From: Streptomyces rishiriensis
Lineage (GTDB): Bacteria > Actinomycetota > Actinomycetes > Streptomycetales > Streptomycetaceae
Assembly (NCBI RefSeq): GCF_003112535.1
Contig: NZ_BEWA01000017.1
Location: 124,001 to 188,000, forward strand
DNA length: 64,000 bases
Direction of reading: 5' to 3'
Shown here: positions 1 through 7,895 of the stretch, one piece after another
Layout of the letters: each line of letters starts with the position of its first letter
How positions within the stretch are numbered: the stretch's first letter is position 1
Program-made: the position numbers and the translations under genes
Notes under the pieces: generated by a model
What the model was told of the DNA's origin: nothing
What the model saw: only the letters and a program-made list of their open reading frames with translations
The model's database searches: none

Positions 1-467
1 GCCAGTTCGCCGGTGAAGGCCATGGACGCGCGGGTGCGGCCGCCGTAGAGCAGGCTCCAGTCGGCGCCCGCCGCCTCGGCCGCCGCCAGCATCGGCAGGA
101 CGGGGGTGATCCCGATGCCGCCCGCGATGAAGCGGTAACGCGGCGCCGGGTGCAGCGCGAAGTGGTTGCGCGGACCGCGCACCCCGATCTTGTCCCCCTG
201 CCTCACCCGCTCGTGCACATGGGCGGATCCGCCCCGCCCGTCCGCCTCGCGCAGCACGGCGATCCGCCAGGCGGCACGGTCGGCCGGATCGCCGCACAGC
301 GAGTACTGCCGTTCCAGGCCGGGTCCGAGGACGACGTCGACATGGGCGCCGGGCTCCCAGGCGGGCAGCGGCTCGCCCAGGGGGTGGCGCAGGGTGAGGG
401 CGAGCACCCCGTCGGCGGCGAACTCGCGTCGCTCGACGACGAGTTCGGCTTGGTACACGTCGCTCAT
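1..467 (-). CDS. vanB: Vanillate O-demethylase reductase component (PDR/VanB-type), 3' part outside window
   Basis: Partial: the gene reads leftwards and runs off the window start, leaving about 155 N-terminal residues. The visible part is the FMN/NAD oxidoreductase portion of a phthalate-dioxygenase-reductase protein. An N-terminal beta-barrel contains RQYSLCGD (flavin-binding RxYS motif), followed by GGIGITPVLPML, the start of the nucleotide-binding fold. The C-terminal plant-type 2Fe-2S domain expected in this family would lie outside. By family it moves electrons from NAD(P)H to the Rieske oxygenase encoded upstream. The ATG at 467 overlaps the TGA of the 63-residue gene in an ATGA (464-467), so the three genes are one transcriptional unit. 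The substrate (vanillate) is inferred from the VanA-like partner and the pca operon nearby. Confidence 0.85.
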   Translation of the reverse strand, partial: MSDVYQAELVVERREFAADGVLALTLRHPLGEPLPAWEPGAHVDVVLGPGLERQYSLCGDPADRAAWRIAVLREADGRGGSAHVHERVRQGDKIGVRGPRNHFALHPAPRYRFIAGGIGITPVLPMLAAAEAAGADWSLLYGGRTRASMAFTGEL

Positions 468-655
468 GAGGTGCTTCCCCGTGTCCGGTGTCCGTCGGGG
501 TGGCCGAGCATCCACTCCCACATCTCGATCGGGTCCTGCGCGGCGTGCTCGGCTCCGCAGTGGCAGGTGCCGTGCAGGACGTCCGTGCCCGGCAGCCAGT
601 CGACGCGGTAGATCTCGCCGGTGTCTCCGGTGTCTCCGGTGTCCCCGGTGCTCAC
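464..655 (-). CDS. 63-residue protein with CxC motif between oxygenase and reductase genes
   Basis: Small protein starting with GTG at 655, which overlaps the oxygenase stop codon (GTGA, 652-655). Its own stop overlaps the reductase start. It begins with a Gly-Asp-Thr triplet repeat (STGDTGDTGDTG), then a compact segment with GTCHCGAEH and PIEMWEWMLGHPDGH. The Cys-His-Cys and nearby His residues look like a possible metal site. Tight translational coupling on both sides argues for a real product that works with the Rieske oxygenase, perhaps as an accessory or metal-handling protein. The function is unknown to me, and only the position and the motif support a role. Confidence 0.75.
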   Translation of the reverse strand: MSTGDTGDTGDTGEIYRVDWLPGTDVLHGTCHCGAEHAAQDPIEMWEWMLGHPDGHRTRGSTS

Positions 656-1719
656 GAGACGTTCTCCACCGGCTTGTCGCCCTCCTCCACCAGCCGGGCG
701 AGGATGCGGCGGGCGGCCAGACCACCGGTGTCGATGTTGATGCTCAGCTCCTGGTAGCCGGAACGCTCCGAACCGAGGGTGCGCTGAAGGAGGTTGAGCG
801 CGTCGACGTCCTGCATGACCACCGTGTGGTTGTTGCCCCGCAGGAACTCGGTGACCTCCTCGTCGTCCGTCGCCCAGTCCCGCGAGACCATCCAGAAGTC
901 GTACACCCTGCCGTCGGCGGACGGCGTGATGGCGTAGGTGATCTCGGTGTGGAAGCCGTTCGGGTCGCTGCCGTCGGCCTCGGGCACGACGCCCACGGGC
1001 GCGATGCGGCTGTGCAGCAGATACAGGCAGGGGGCGTGGTACTCGATGTCCTGCCAGCGGGTGATCCGCCCCTCGATGCCGGTGGAGCGGGCGTAGAACG
1101 GCGGGCACTCGGCGTCGTCCATGTGCCGGCTGACCCGCACGATCCCCGCGCCCTCGTCGACCTCCGTGGTGATCGGCGTCTCGGCGACCTCGGGGGTGCC
1201 TATGTACCCGCCGTGCAGATACGTCTCGTGGGAGAGGTCGAGGAGGTTGTCGACGAGCAGCCCGTAGTCGGCGTCGATGGGCTCCATCCCGCGCACGGTC
1301 GTCCAGCCCGGGGAGTCGAGGTGCCGGGCCCGCGGGAGGGTCCGCGGATCGGCGAGGGCCGGGTCGCCGATCCACACCCACACCAGGGAGTCCTGCTCCA
1401 CGACCGGGTAGGCGGTCACCCGCGCGGTGCGGGGGATGCGTTTCTGGCCCGGCACGTACACGCAGGCGCCGGTCGTGTCGTACGTGAAGCCGTGGTATCC
1501 GCACACGATGCGGTCGCCGTCGAGCCGGCTCTCGGAGAGCGGGAACCTGCGGTGCACACAGCGGTCGTGCAGCGCTACGGGCGTGCCGTCCTCCTCCGTG
1601 CGGTAGAAGACGAGCGGCTCGCCGAGGATCGTCCGGCCGAGCAACTCCTCGCGCCCGACCTCGTGGCTGTAGGCGGCGACGTACCACTGGTTCCTGGCGA
1701 AGGCGGTGGTGTGAGGCAT
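652..1719 (-). CDS. vanA: Rieske aromatic oxygenase, vanillate O-demethylase oxygenase-like
   Basis: 355 residues, the usual size for VanA. The N-terminal Rieske domain has the 2Fe-2S ligands C54, H56, C73 and H76 (CVH then CGYHG). The catalytic domain has the mononuclear iron motif in DNLLDLSHETYLHGG. Family members of this type demethylate vanillate to protocatechuate and formaldehyde, with electrons from the VanB reductase encoded two genes downstream. The ATG at 1719 is chosen because the Rieske domain starts just after it; an in-frame extension to 1962 has no domain content. It is first gene of a three-gene unit with 4-base overlaps. The complete protocatechuate pathway at 12-18.7 kb supports vanillate as substrate, but related methoxybenzoates are possible. 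Confidence 0.85.
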   Translation of the reverse strand: MPHTTAFARNQWYVAAYSHEVGREELLGRTILGEPLVFYRTEEDGTPVALHDRCVHRRFPLSESRLDGDRIVCGYHGFTYDTTGACVYVPGQKRIPRTARVTAYPVVEQDSLVWVWIGDPALADPRTLPRARHLDSPGWTTVRGMEPIDADYGLLVDNLLDLSHETYLHGGYIGTPEVAETPITTEVDEGAGIVRVSRHMDDAECPPFYARSTGIEGRITRWQDIEYHAPCLYLLHSRIAPVGVVPEADGSDPNGFHTEITYAITPSADGRVYDFWMVSRDWATDDEEVTEFLRGNNHTVVMQDVDALNLLQRTLGSERSGYQELSINIDTGGLAARRILARLVEEGDKPVENVS

Positions 1720-2075
1720 GGGGGTTCCCGTCCCTGTCGGCGGGGCTTCGTCGCCCCGCGCCGTGGTGGGAACAGGTTCCTGACGGCTGTGCTCGCCGCG
1801 CAAGGCGGCTTCTGCCAGGCGGAAGCATCGCTGCGGAAGCGCCGGTCGCCTCGGTGCGTGGCGGGGGCGGAGCGTTGCCGGCCGGGGCCCGGCGACCGGC
1901 GGACGGGGGCCTTTCGGCGATTCCTTGGCCCGTCGCACATCCCGCGTACCGGCGACTTTCACGTGGGCGTCATCCGACCCTTCCCTGACGTTCGGTGCCC
2001 TTGCGAAACTCCTTGCGCGCGCATCCCGTCACGAACCGGCCGGCAGAACCCTTCTGTACGAGAGGTGCCTCACCC
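1720..2075. other. Divergent intergenic region between vanA and the phospholipase gene
   Basis: 356 bases with no convincing gene. They must hold the promoters of the leftward van genes and the rightward phospholipase gene. Visible structure: a near-perfect 19-base palindrome at 1808-1826 (listed separately) and a perfect 10-base inverted repeat, GCCGGTCGCC at 1841-1850 and GGCGACCGGC at 1891-1900, with a 40-base spacer. No clear PhoP direct repeats were seen before the phospholipase gene. Confidence 0.6.
1808..1826. promoter_or_regulatory. Palindrome upstream of vanA, candidate operator
   Basis: GCTTCTGCC and GGCGGAAGC flank a single A; 8 of 9 arm positions are complementary. The site lies about 90 bases upstream of the vanA start, a typical place for a repressor of aromatic catabolism. 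No van regulator gene is visible in the window, so assignment is inference. Confidence 0.35.
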
Positions 2076-4130
2076 ATGTCCGAAGTCAACCGGCGTCGCT
2101 TTCTCCAGCTCGCGGGCGCCACGACGGCGTTCACAGCGCTGTCCGGCAGCGTGGAACGCGCCGCGGCGCTGCCCGCGAACCACCGCACGGGGTCGATCGA
2201 GGACGTCGAGCACATCGTCGTCCTGATGCAGGAGAACCGCTCCTTCGACCACTACTTCGGCAAGCTGAGAGGCGTCAGAGGCTTCGGAGACCCGCGCCCG
2301 GTCACCCTCGCGAACGGCAGGTCGGTCTGGCACCAGCCGGACGCCGCGGGCAAGGACGTCCTTCCCTTCCGCCCCGACGCCGACGACCTGGGCCTCGCGT
2401 TCATCCAGGACCTGCCGCACGGCTGGAACGACGGGCATGCCGCCTTCAACGGCGGCAAGTACGACAAGTGGGTGCCCGCCAAGAGCGCCACGACGATGGC
2501 GTACCTGAACCGCGAGGACATCCCCTTCCACTACGCGCTGGCCGACGCCTTCACCGTCTGCGACGCCTACCACTGCTCGTTCATCGGCTCCACCGACCCC
2601 AACCGCTACTACCTGTGGACGGGGTACACCGGCAACGACGGCAAGGGCGGCGGGCCGGTCCTCGGCAACGACGAGGCCGGCTACAGCTGGACCACCTACC
2701 CCGAACGCCTGGAGCAGGCCGGGGTCTCGTGGAAGGTCTACCAGGACGTCGGCGACGGCCTGGACGCGAAGGGCGGCTGGGGCTGGATCCAGGACGCCTA
2801 TCGCGGCAACTACGGCGACAACTCGCTCCTCTACTTCAAGCAGTACCAGAACGCCGCGCCCGGCGACCCGCTCTACGACAAGGCCCGCACCGGCACCGAC
2901 GCCCGCACGGGCGAGGGCTACTTCGACCAGCTGAAGCGGGACGTCAAGGGCGGGAAGCTGCCGCAGGTCTCCTGGATCGTCGCACCCGAGGCCTTCACCG
3001 AGCACCCCAACTGGCCCGCCAACTACGGTGCCTGGTACGTCTCGCAGGTCCTGGACGCGCTCACCGCCGACCCCGCGGTGTGGGCGAAGACGGCCCTGTT
3101 CGTCACCTACGACGAGAACGACGGCTTCTTCGACCACCTGGTTCCGCCGTTCCCGCCCGCCTCGGCCGCGCAGGGCCGTTCGACCGTCGACGTCGGGCCG
3201 GACCTCTTCAAGGGCGACGGCAGCCACCCCGCCGGCCCCTACGGGCTGGGGCAGCGGGTGCCCATGCTGGTCATCTCCCCCTGGAGCAAGGGCGGTTACG
3301 TCTGCTCCGAGACGCTCGACCACACCTCCGTCATCCGGTTCATGGAGCGCCGCTTCGGCGTGCACGAGCCGAACATCTCGCCGTGGCGGCGCGCCGTCTG
3401 CGGCGACCTGACCTCCGCGTTCGACTTCTCCTGCACGGACGCCCGACCGGTCGCCCTGCCCGGCACGGACGGCTACCGGCCCCCGGACCGGGTGCGCCAC
3501 CCCGACTACGTGCCCACCCCGCCGGCCAACCCGGTCCTGCCCGGGCAGGAGCGCGGCTCGCGTCCCACCCGGCCGCTCAAGTACGCGCCCCAGGTGGACG
3601 GTTCGGTGGATGCGACGGCCGGGACCTTGACCCTCACCTTCGCCTCGGGAGCCCAGGCCGGCGCCGCCTTCCTGGTGACCTCGGGCAACCGCGGCGACGG
3701 CCCGTGGAGCTACACCACCGGGGCGGGCGCGACCGTCTCCGACACCTGGAACTCGGCGTACTCGGCCGGTTCGCACGACCTGACCGTGCACGGCCCGAAC
3801 GGCTTCCTGCGCGTCTTCAAGGGGGCGGGGAAGGCGACGGGCCCCGAGGTGGTCGCACGGCACGTCGGCGACGCCGTCGAGCTGATCTTCACCCACCGGG
3901 GCAAGGGGACGGTGGAGTTGGCGGTGGCCGACGGCTACGGCGGCCGGACCACCACCGTGCGGCTGCGGCCCGGCGCCGTGCTCAAGCGCACCGTGGACCT
4001 GCACGCGAGCCGGCGCTGGTACGACCTCACGGTCACCTCGGCCGCCGACCGGGCGTTCCTCAGGCGGTTCGCCGGACACGTCGAGAACGGGCGGCCGGGC
4101 CTCAGCGACCCGGCCATCGTCACGGAGTGA
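2076..4130 (+). CDS. Secreted phosphocholine-type phospholipase C (Tat substrate)
   Basis: 684 residues, as expected for the phosphocholine-specific (PlcN/PlcH) phospholipase C family. The ATG at 2076 puts a twin-arginine signal at the very N-terminus (NRRRFLQLAGATTAF, ending near AAA-LP); upstream in-frame starts would bury it. The phosphoesterase domain follows (about 45-480), with VVLMQENRSFDHYFG and the metal-binding TYDENDGFFDH segment. Two C-terminal beta domains of the DUF756 type (about 500-590 and 595-680) end in HVENGRPGLSDPA. By family it cleaves the phosphodiester of phospholipids such as phosphatidylcholine outside the cell, releasing phosphate-containing head groups. It is a single gene, followed by an unrelated gene 91 bases later. 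Confidence 0.93.
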   Translation: MSEVNRRRFLQLAGATTAFTALSGSVERAAALPANHRTGSIEDVEHIVVLMQENRSFDHYFGKLRGVRGFGDPRPVTLANGRSVWHQPDAAGKDVLPFRPDADDLGLAFIQDLPHGWNDGHAAFNGGKYDKWVPAKSATTMAYLNREDIPFHYALADAFTVCDAYHCSFIGSTDPNRYYLWTGYTGNDGKGGGPVLGNDEAGYSWTTYPERLEQAGVSWKVYQDVGDGLDAKGGWGWIQDAYRGNYGDNSLLYFKQYQNAAPGDPLYDKARTGTDARTGEGYFDQLKRDVKGGKLPQVSWIVAPEAFTEHPNWPANYGAWYVSQVLDALTADPAVWAKTALFVTYDENDGFFDHLVPPFPPASAAQGRSTVDVGPDLFKGDGSHPAGPYGLGQRVPMLVISPWSKGGYVCSETLDHTSVIRFMERRFGVHEPNISPWRRAVCGDLTSAFDFSCTDARPVALPGTDGYRPPDRVRHPDYVPTPPANPVLPGQERGSRPTRPLKYAPQVDGSVDATAGTLTLTFASGAQAGAAFLVTSGNRGDGPWSYTTGAGATVSDTWNSAYSAGSHDLTVHGPNGFLRVFKGAGKATGPEVVARHVGDAVELIFTHRGKGTVELAVADGYGGRTTTVRLRPGAVLKRTVDLHASRRWYDLTVTSAADRAFLRRFAGHVENGRPGLSDPAIVTE

Positions 4131-4221
4131 CCGGCACGGGCCGTCCGGACGGTAAATGCCCCGTCGACACGCGGGGTTGGGGGCTGGTCAGCTCCCGGTG
4201 GCCTCGGGATAGTGTGCCCCG

Positions 4222-5040
4222 GTGACCACGCAATCGAACACACCTGCAGGCTGGTACCCGGATCCGCACGGGGCGTCCCGGACCATGCGCTACTGGGACG
4301 GCGTCCAGTGGACCGAGCAGACCCGGGCCGACGGCACGGGGCAGGACGCGCCGCAGGTGCCGCAGCAGCCGGGGCCGGACCAGCGGGTCCGGCGCCAGGT
4401 GCAGGAGCAGGCCGGGGTCGCGCCGAGCGGCCCCGGCGGCGGCACGCTGTTCAGCGAGCCGGTGCTGGTGGTGAACCAGAAGGCCAAGCTCATCGAGCTG
4501 ACCAACGAGTACAAGGTCATGGACCAGCAGGGCAACCAGCTCGGCTCGGTGGTCCAGGTCGGCCAGGGTGCGCTCAGGAAGGTCGTGCGCTTCCTCTCCG
4601 ACTTCGACCAGTACCTCAGTCACAAGCTGGAGATCCGCGACGCCCAGGGGCAGCCGGTGCTGCTGCTGACCCGACCGGCGAAGATCTTCAAGTCCAGGGT
4701 GGTCGTCACCCGCCCCGACGGCCAGCCGGTCGGCGAGCTCGTCCAGCAGAACGTCTTCGGCAAGATCAACTTCGCGATCAACGCGGACGGCCGGCAGGTC
4801 GGCGCGATCAAGGCGGAGAACTGGCGCGCCTGGAACTTCGCGATCGTCGACCACGCGGACAACGAGGTCGCCCGGATCACCAAGACCTGGGAAGGCCTCG
4901 CCAAGACGGTGTTCACCACCGCGGACAACTATGTGCTGCAGATCCACTACCAGCTGCCCGAGCCGCTGCTGAGCCTGGTCGTCGCGACGGCCCTGACCGT
5001 GGACACCGCGCTCAAGCAGGACGCGCGCGGTCTGGGCTGA
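4222..5040 (+). CDS. DUF2510 / phospholipid scramblase-like (LURP) protein
   Basis: 272 residues from a GTG at 4222. The N-terminal 35 residues are a DUF2510 domain (PAGWYPDPHG, MRYWDGVQWTEQTR), a short tryptophan-rich module found on many actinobacterial membrane or secretion-linked proteins. A Gln/Pro-rich linker leads to a beta-rich domain of the LURP/scramblase type (about 80-270), with LIELTNEYKVMDQQGN and KTVFTTADNYVLQI. No transmembrane helix is evident apart from a weakly hydrophobic C-terminal end. The biochemical role in bacteria is unknown; scramblase activity should not be assumed. A terminator hairpin follows directly. Confidence 0.85.
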   Translation: MTTQSNTPAGWYPDPHGASRTMRYWDGVQWTEQTRADGTGQDAPQVPQQPGPDQRVRRQVQEQAGVAPSGPGGGTLFSEPVLVVNQKAKLIELTNEYKVMDQQGNQLGSVVQVGQGALRKVVRFLSDFDQYLSHKLEIRDAQGQPVLLLTRPAKIFKSRVVVTRPDGQPVGELVQQNVFGKINFAINADGRQVGAIKAENWRAWNFAIVDHADNEVARITKTWEGLAKTVFTTADNYVLQIHYQLPEPLLSLVVATALTVDTALKQDARGLG

Positions 5041-5068
5041 CGCGCCGCCGCCGCACCCGTACGGCGCA

Positions 5069-5098
5069 GGGGCCGCCTTCCTCCGGGAAGACGGCCCC
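5069..5098. terminator. Bidirectional terminator hairpin
   Basis: GGGGCCGCCTTCC and GGAAGACGGCCCC pair over 13 positions with one mismatch around a TCCG loop, between two convergent genes that stop at 5040 and 5112. No U-tract is present, as is usual for Streptomyces. Confidence 0.8.
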
Positions 5099-5111
5099 CG
5101 CGTGCGCGGCT

Positions 5112-6083
5112 CTACAGCGGCGTCAGATGCTCCGGTCCGTTCGCCGGCCGCGGCAGCAGCGCGGGTTCGGCCGAGGCGGTCTCCGGCCTCAGCGCCAGCA
5201 CCGCCGCCACCGGGTGGTCCTCGTCGTCGACGAACGGACGGTCCTCGTCGTCGACGGCCGCCGGGTGCGGAGCGGCCCGCGACAGCAGCACCACGCCCCG
5301 GCCCGCCAGTCCGGCCCCCGCCAGCGCGAGGAGCACGCCCGCGGGCCCGCCCTGCAGCCGTTCGCCCAGCAGCGCGAGGCCGATCGCCGCGGCGGCCAGC
5401 GGGTTGGCCAGGGTCACCATCGCCAGCGGGGCGCCGAGGCCGTCCCGGTAGGCGGTCTGGGACAGCAGCAGTCCGCCCGTCGCGAAGGCCGCGACCAGCA
5501 GGGCCACCCCGATCACCTGCATGCTCAGCAGCGAGCCCGAGCGGTCCGTGGCGGCCACCGTCACCGTCTGGGTGAGCGCCGAGGCGACGCCCGAGGCGAG
5601 ACCGGACGCGGTCGCGTGCCGCAGCCCGGGCCGGGCGCCGCGCCGGGCCAGGAGCCCGATCAGCGCCGCCGTCGCCCCCGCCACCGCGACCGCCTCCGGC
5701 AGGCTCAGGACGTTCTCGGGGGCCGGCCCCGACGCCGTGACCAGGATCGCCGCCAGGCCGGCCAGGGTGAGGGCAGTGCCCCGCCACTCGGCGGCGCTGA
5801 CCCGGCGCCCGGCGACCCGGGCGCCCATCGGCACCGCCGCGACCAGGGTGAGCGCGCCGAGCGGCTGCACCACCGTGAGCGGGCCGTACTTGAGGGCGAC
5901 GACGTGCAGCAGCGCGGCGGCGGCGTTCAGCCCCACCGACCACCACCAGGCCCCGTTGCCGATCAGCCGCAGCAGGCCGGCGCCGGGATGCCGGGAGGCC
6001 AGCCGCTCCTGGGCGACGGCGGCGGCCGCGTAGGCGACGGCCGAGAAGAGGGAGAGGACTACGGCTACCAGGTCGGCGTTCAT
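5112..6083 (-). CDS. EamA/DMT-family membrane transporter
   Basis: 323 residues with about nine or ten hydrophobic helices, characteristic of drug/metabolite transporters. Gly/Ala-rich helices include ALKYGPLTVVQPLGALTLV and ETAYRDGLGAPLAMV-like segments that mark the two EamA repeats. An acidic cytoplasmic tail (VDDEDRPFVDDEDHPVAA) follows the last helix, with a near-duplicated DDEDxP motif. The ATG at 6083 overlaps the stop of the upstream PAP2 gene (ATGA, 6080-6083), so the two are translationally coupled and under the operator array at 6949-7022. The substrate is unknown. Confidence 0.85.
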   Translation of the reverse strand: MNADLVAVVLSLFSAVAYAAAAVAQERLASRHPGAGLLRLIGNGAWWWSVGLNAAAALLHVVALKYGPLTVVQPLGALTLVAAVPMGARVAGRRVSAAEWRGTALTLAGLAAILVTASGPAPENVLSLPEAVAVAGATAALIGLLARRGARPGLRHATASGLASGVASALTQTVTVAATDRSGSLLSMQVIGVALLVAAFATGGLLLSQTAYRDGLGAPLAMVTLANPLAAAAIGLALLGERLQGGPAGVLLALAGAGLAGRGVVLLSRAAPHPAAVDDEDRPFVDDEDHPVAAVLALRPETASAEPALLPRPANGPEHLTPL

Positions 6084-6880
6084 CGGCCCGCTCCCGCCAG
6101 GACCGGCGGTTCCCCGGCCGGGACCAGGGCGTGCGTTCGGCGTGCGGCGGCGGTGGCCGTGCGCCGGGGGGCGTGGACCAGCGTGAGCGCGAGGCCGAGC
6201 AGGAGGCCCGCAACGATCGCGTCGAGCCAGTAGTGGTTCGCGGTGCCCACGATCACCAGGAGGGTCAGCAGCGGATGCAGCAGCCACAGCCAGCGCCATC
6301 GTGAGCGGGTGGCGGCGATCAGTCCGATCGCGACCATCAGGGCCCAGCCGAAGTGCAGCGAGGGCATCGCGGCGAACTGGTTGGACAGATGGTCCGTCTG
6401 CGGCGGGCCGTACACCGACGGCCCGTAGACCCGCGCGGTGTCGACCAGTCCGGTCGCCGCCAGCATCCGCGGCGGAGCCAGCGGGAACGCCAGATGCAGC
6501 ACCAGGGCGGCGGCGGTGACCGCGGCCAGCGCCCGGCGCGCCCAGACGTAGTGCGCCGGCCGGCGCAGGTACAGCCAGACCAGGAACGCCAGGGTGGCGG
6601 GGAAGTGCACGGTCGCGTAGTACGTGTTCGCCACCTCGGCGAGGCCGTCGCCGTGCAGCAGCAGGGACTGCACCGTGCCTTCGCCGGGCAGCCCCAGCCA
6701 CCGTTCGAGGCGCCACACGTCATGGGCGTCGCGGAAGGCCTCGCCCGTGTGGCCGGCGACCAGCTGCCGGCCGAACTTGTAGACGAGGAAGAGCCCTGCG
6801 ACGAGCAGGAGCTCACGGACTATGGGCGGCCTCGCCGGTGTGGCCGGCTCCGCTTCTGCAGGCTCGGTGCGGGCATTCAT
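6080..6880 (-). CDS. PAP2-superfamily membrane phosphatase
   Basis: 266 residues, with six predicted helices. The PAP2 signature is spread over AAMPSLHFGW (central PSxH motif) and ANHYWLDA (C-terminal His/Asp motif), with LAPPRML as the preceding segment. Such proteins dephosphorylate lipid phosphates or act in phosphotransfer at the outer membrane leaflet; actinobacterial members of this size are often close to inositol-phosphoceramide-synthase-like PAP2 proteins. ATG at 6880 is preceded by a G-rich ribosome site. First gene of a two-gene operon with the DMT transporter, transcribed from a region packed with repeats and divergent from a TetR gene, which probably controls it. Confidence 0.88.
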   Translation of the reverse strand: MNARTEPAEAEPATPARPPIVRELLLVAGLFLVYKFGRQLVAGHTGEAFRDAHDVWRLERWLGLPGEGTVQSLLLHGDGLAEVANTYYATVHFPATLAFLVWLYLRRPAHYVWARRALAAVTAAALVLHLAFPLAPPRMLAATGLVDTARVYGPSVYGPPQTDHLSNQFAAMPSLHFGWALMVAIGLIAATRSRWRWLWLLHPLLTLLVIVGTANHYWLDAIVAGLLLGLALTLVHAPRRTATAAARRTHALVPAGEPPVLAGAGR

Positions 6881-6948
6881 CCCCCGGCCCCTTCGCTGAC
6901 GGTGGTGCGGTGAAAGTGGTGCTGCCGTGCTCGTAACTCGTGCATACA

Positions 6949-7022
6949 CCATCGATACGATGTCGTACCGATACGCCAGTGTACCGATACGGATGCGTAC
7001 CGGTACACTGGCGTATCGATTG
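6949..7022. promoter_or_regulatory. Operator array: five 16-base-spaced units with an 18-base inverted repeat
   Basis: GTACCGATAC occurs at 6965 and 6981 and as GTACCGGTAC at 6997, with weaker copies at 6949 (CCATCGATAC) and 7013 (GTATCGATTG); all start exactly 16 bases apart. Superimposed is a perfect 18-base inverted repeat, CGATACGCCAGTGTACCG at 6969-6986 and its complement at 7001-7018. The array fills the region between the leftward PAP2 gene and the rightward TetR gene, so the TetR protein is the obvious candidate ligand (inference). Confidence 0.8.
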
Positions 7023-7105
7023 ATGTGCGCCACACTGGAGACCGGGCCCGCCCGGGCCCCTCGGCGCACAGGCCGGAGCGGAAGCGGACCAGGGAGGAAG
7101 AGCAG

Positions 7106-7720
7106 ATGACGTCGCAGGCCGCGGACGGACCCGAGTCGGTCGCCGCCACGCGCCGCTCCAAGCTCACGCCCGAGCGTGAGCAGGAATTCTTCGACGCCGT
7201 CCTGAACCAGGTCCGTGAGTGCGGTTACGAGGCCGTCACCATGGAGGGCGTCGCCGCCAGCACCCGCTGCAGCAAGTCCACGCTCTACCGCCAGTGGAAG
7301 ACCAAGCCCCAGTTCGTGGTCGCCGCCCTGCGCTCACGCCGCCGGGCCCGGCTGTCCGGCATCGACACCGGATCGCTCGCCGAGGACCTGCGCGAGGCCG
7401 CGCGGGCCACCGGCCGCTGGTCGACCAACGACTCCAAGCTGCTGCAGGCGCTCGGCCACGCCGTCACGGGCGACGAGGAGCTCGCGAAGGCGCTGCGGGA
7501 GGCCCTCATCGACCCCGAGATCGCCGCGCTGCGCGAGATCCTGCGGCGCGGTGTCGAACGCGGCGAGGTCGCCCGGGACCATCCGGCGCTGGAGTACGTC
7601 CCGGCGCAGATGTTCGGCGTCATCCGGGCGCGTCCCGTCGTGGACGGGGAGTACGCGGACCAGGAGTACCTGGTGCGCTTCGTGGAGGCCGCCGTGCTGC
7701 CGGCGCTCGGCCTCACCTAG
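7106..7720 (+). CDS. TetR-family transcriptional regulator
   Basis: 204 residues. N-terminal helix-turn-helix at about 22-68, with YEAVTMEGVAASTRCSKSTL and YRQWKTK, the TetR signature. The C-terminal ligand domain is of the TetR_C type that ends VRFVEAAVLPALG. ATG 7106 follows a good ribosome site (GGGAGGAAG); longer in-frame starts lack one. Divergent from the PAP2/DMT operon, with the operator array between them, which fits autorepression plus control of the operon. The ligand is unknown. A strong terminator follows at 7825-7869. Confidence 0.92.
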   Translation: MTSQAADGPESVAATRRSKLTPEREQEFFDAVLNQVRECGYEAVTMEGVAASTRCSKSTLYRQWKTKPQFVVAALRSRRRARLSGIDTGSLAEDLREAARATGRWSTNDSKLLQALGHAVTGDEELAKALREALIDPEIAALREILRRGVERGEVARDHPALEYVPAQMFGVIRARPVVDGEYADQEYLVRFVEAAVLPALGLT

Positions 7721-7824
7721 GGCTCGACGCGGGCCCGACACAAGGCTCAGGCCGCCGTCCACGGGATGACCGGACGGCGACCTGTCTCGCGCCGCACCGT
7801 GGGGACGGGGGCGGCGCGCACCCC

Positions 7825-7869
7825 CGGCCGGGTGGGGCCCCCTTGAGCGGAGGGGGCCCCACCCGGCCG
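7825..7869. terminator. Strong bidirectional terminator hairpin
   Basis: Perfect 19-base stem (CGGCCGGGTGGGGCCCCCT and its complement) with a 7-base loop, between the convergent TetR gene and the DUF2510 gene. Confidence 0.9.
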
Positions 7870-7895
7870 ATCGTGTCACCCGCACCGGGCCCGGC

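Noticed and set aside
1920..2075. PHO box upstream of the phospholipase C gene
   Set aside because: Phosphate control would make sense, but I could not find two good 11-base direct repeat units.
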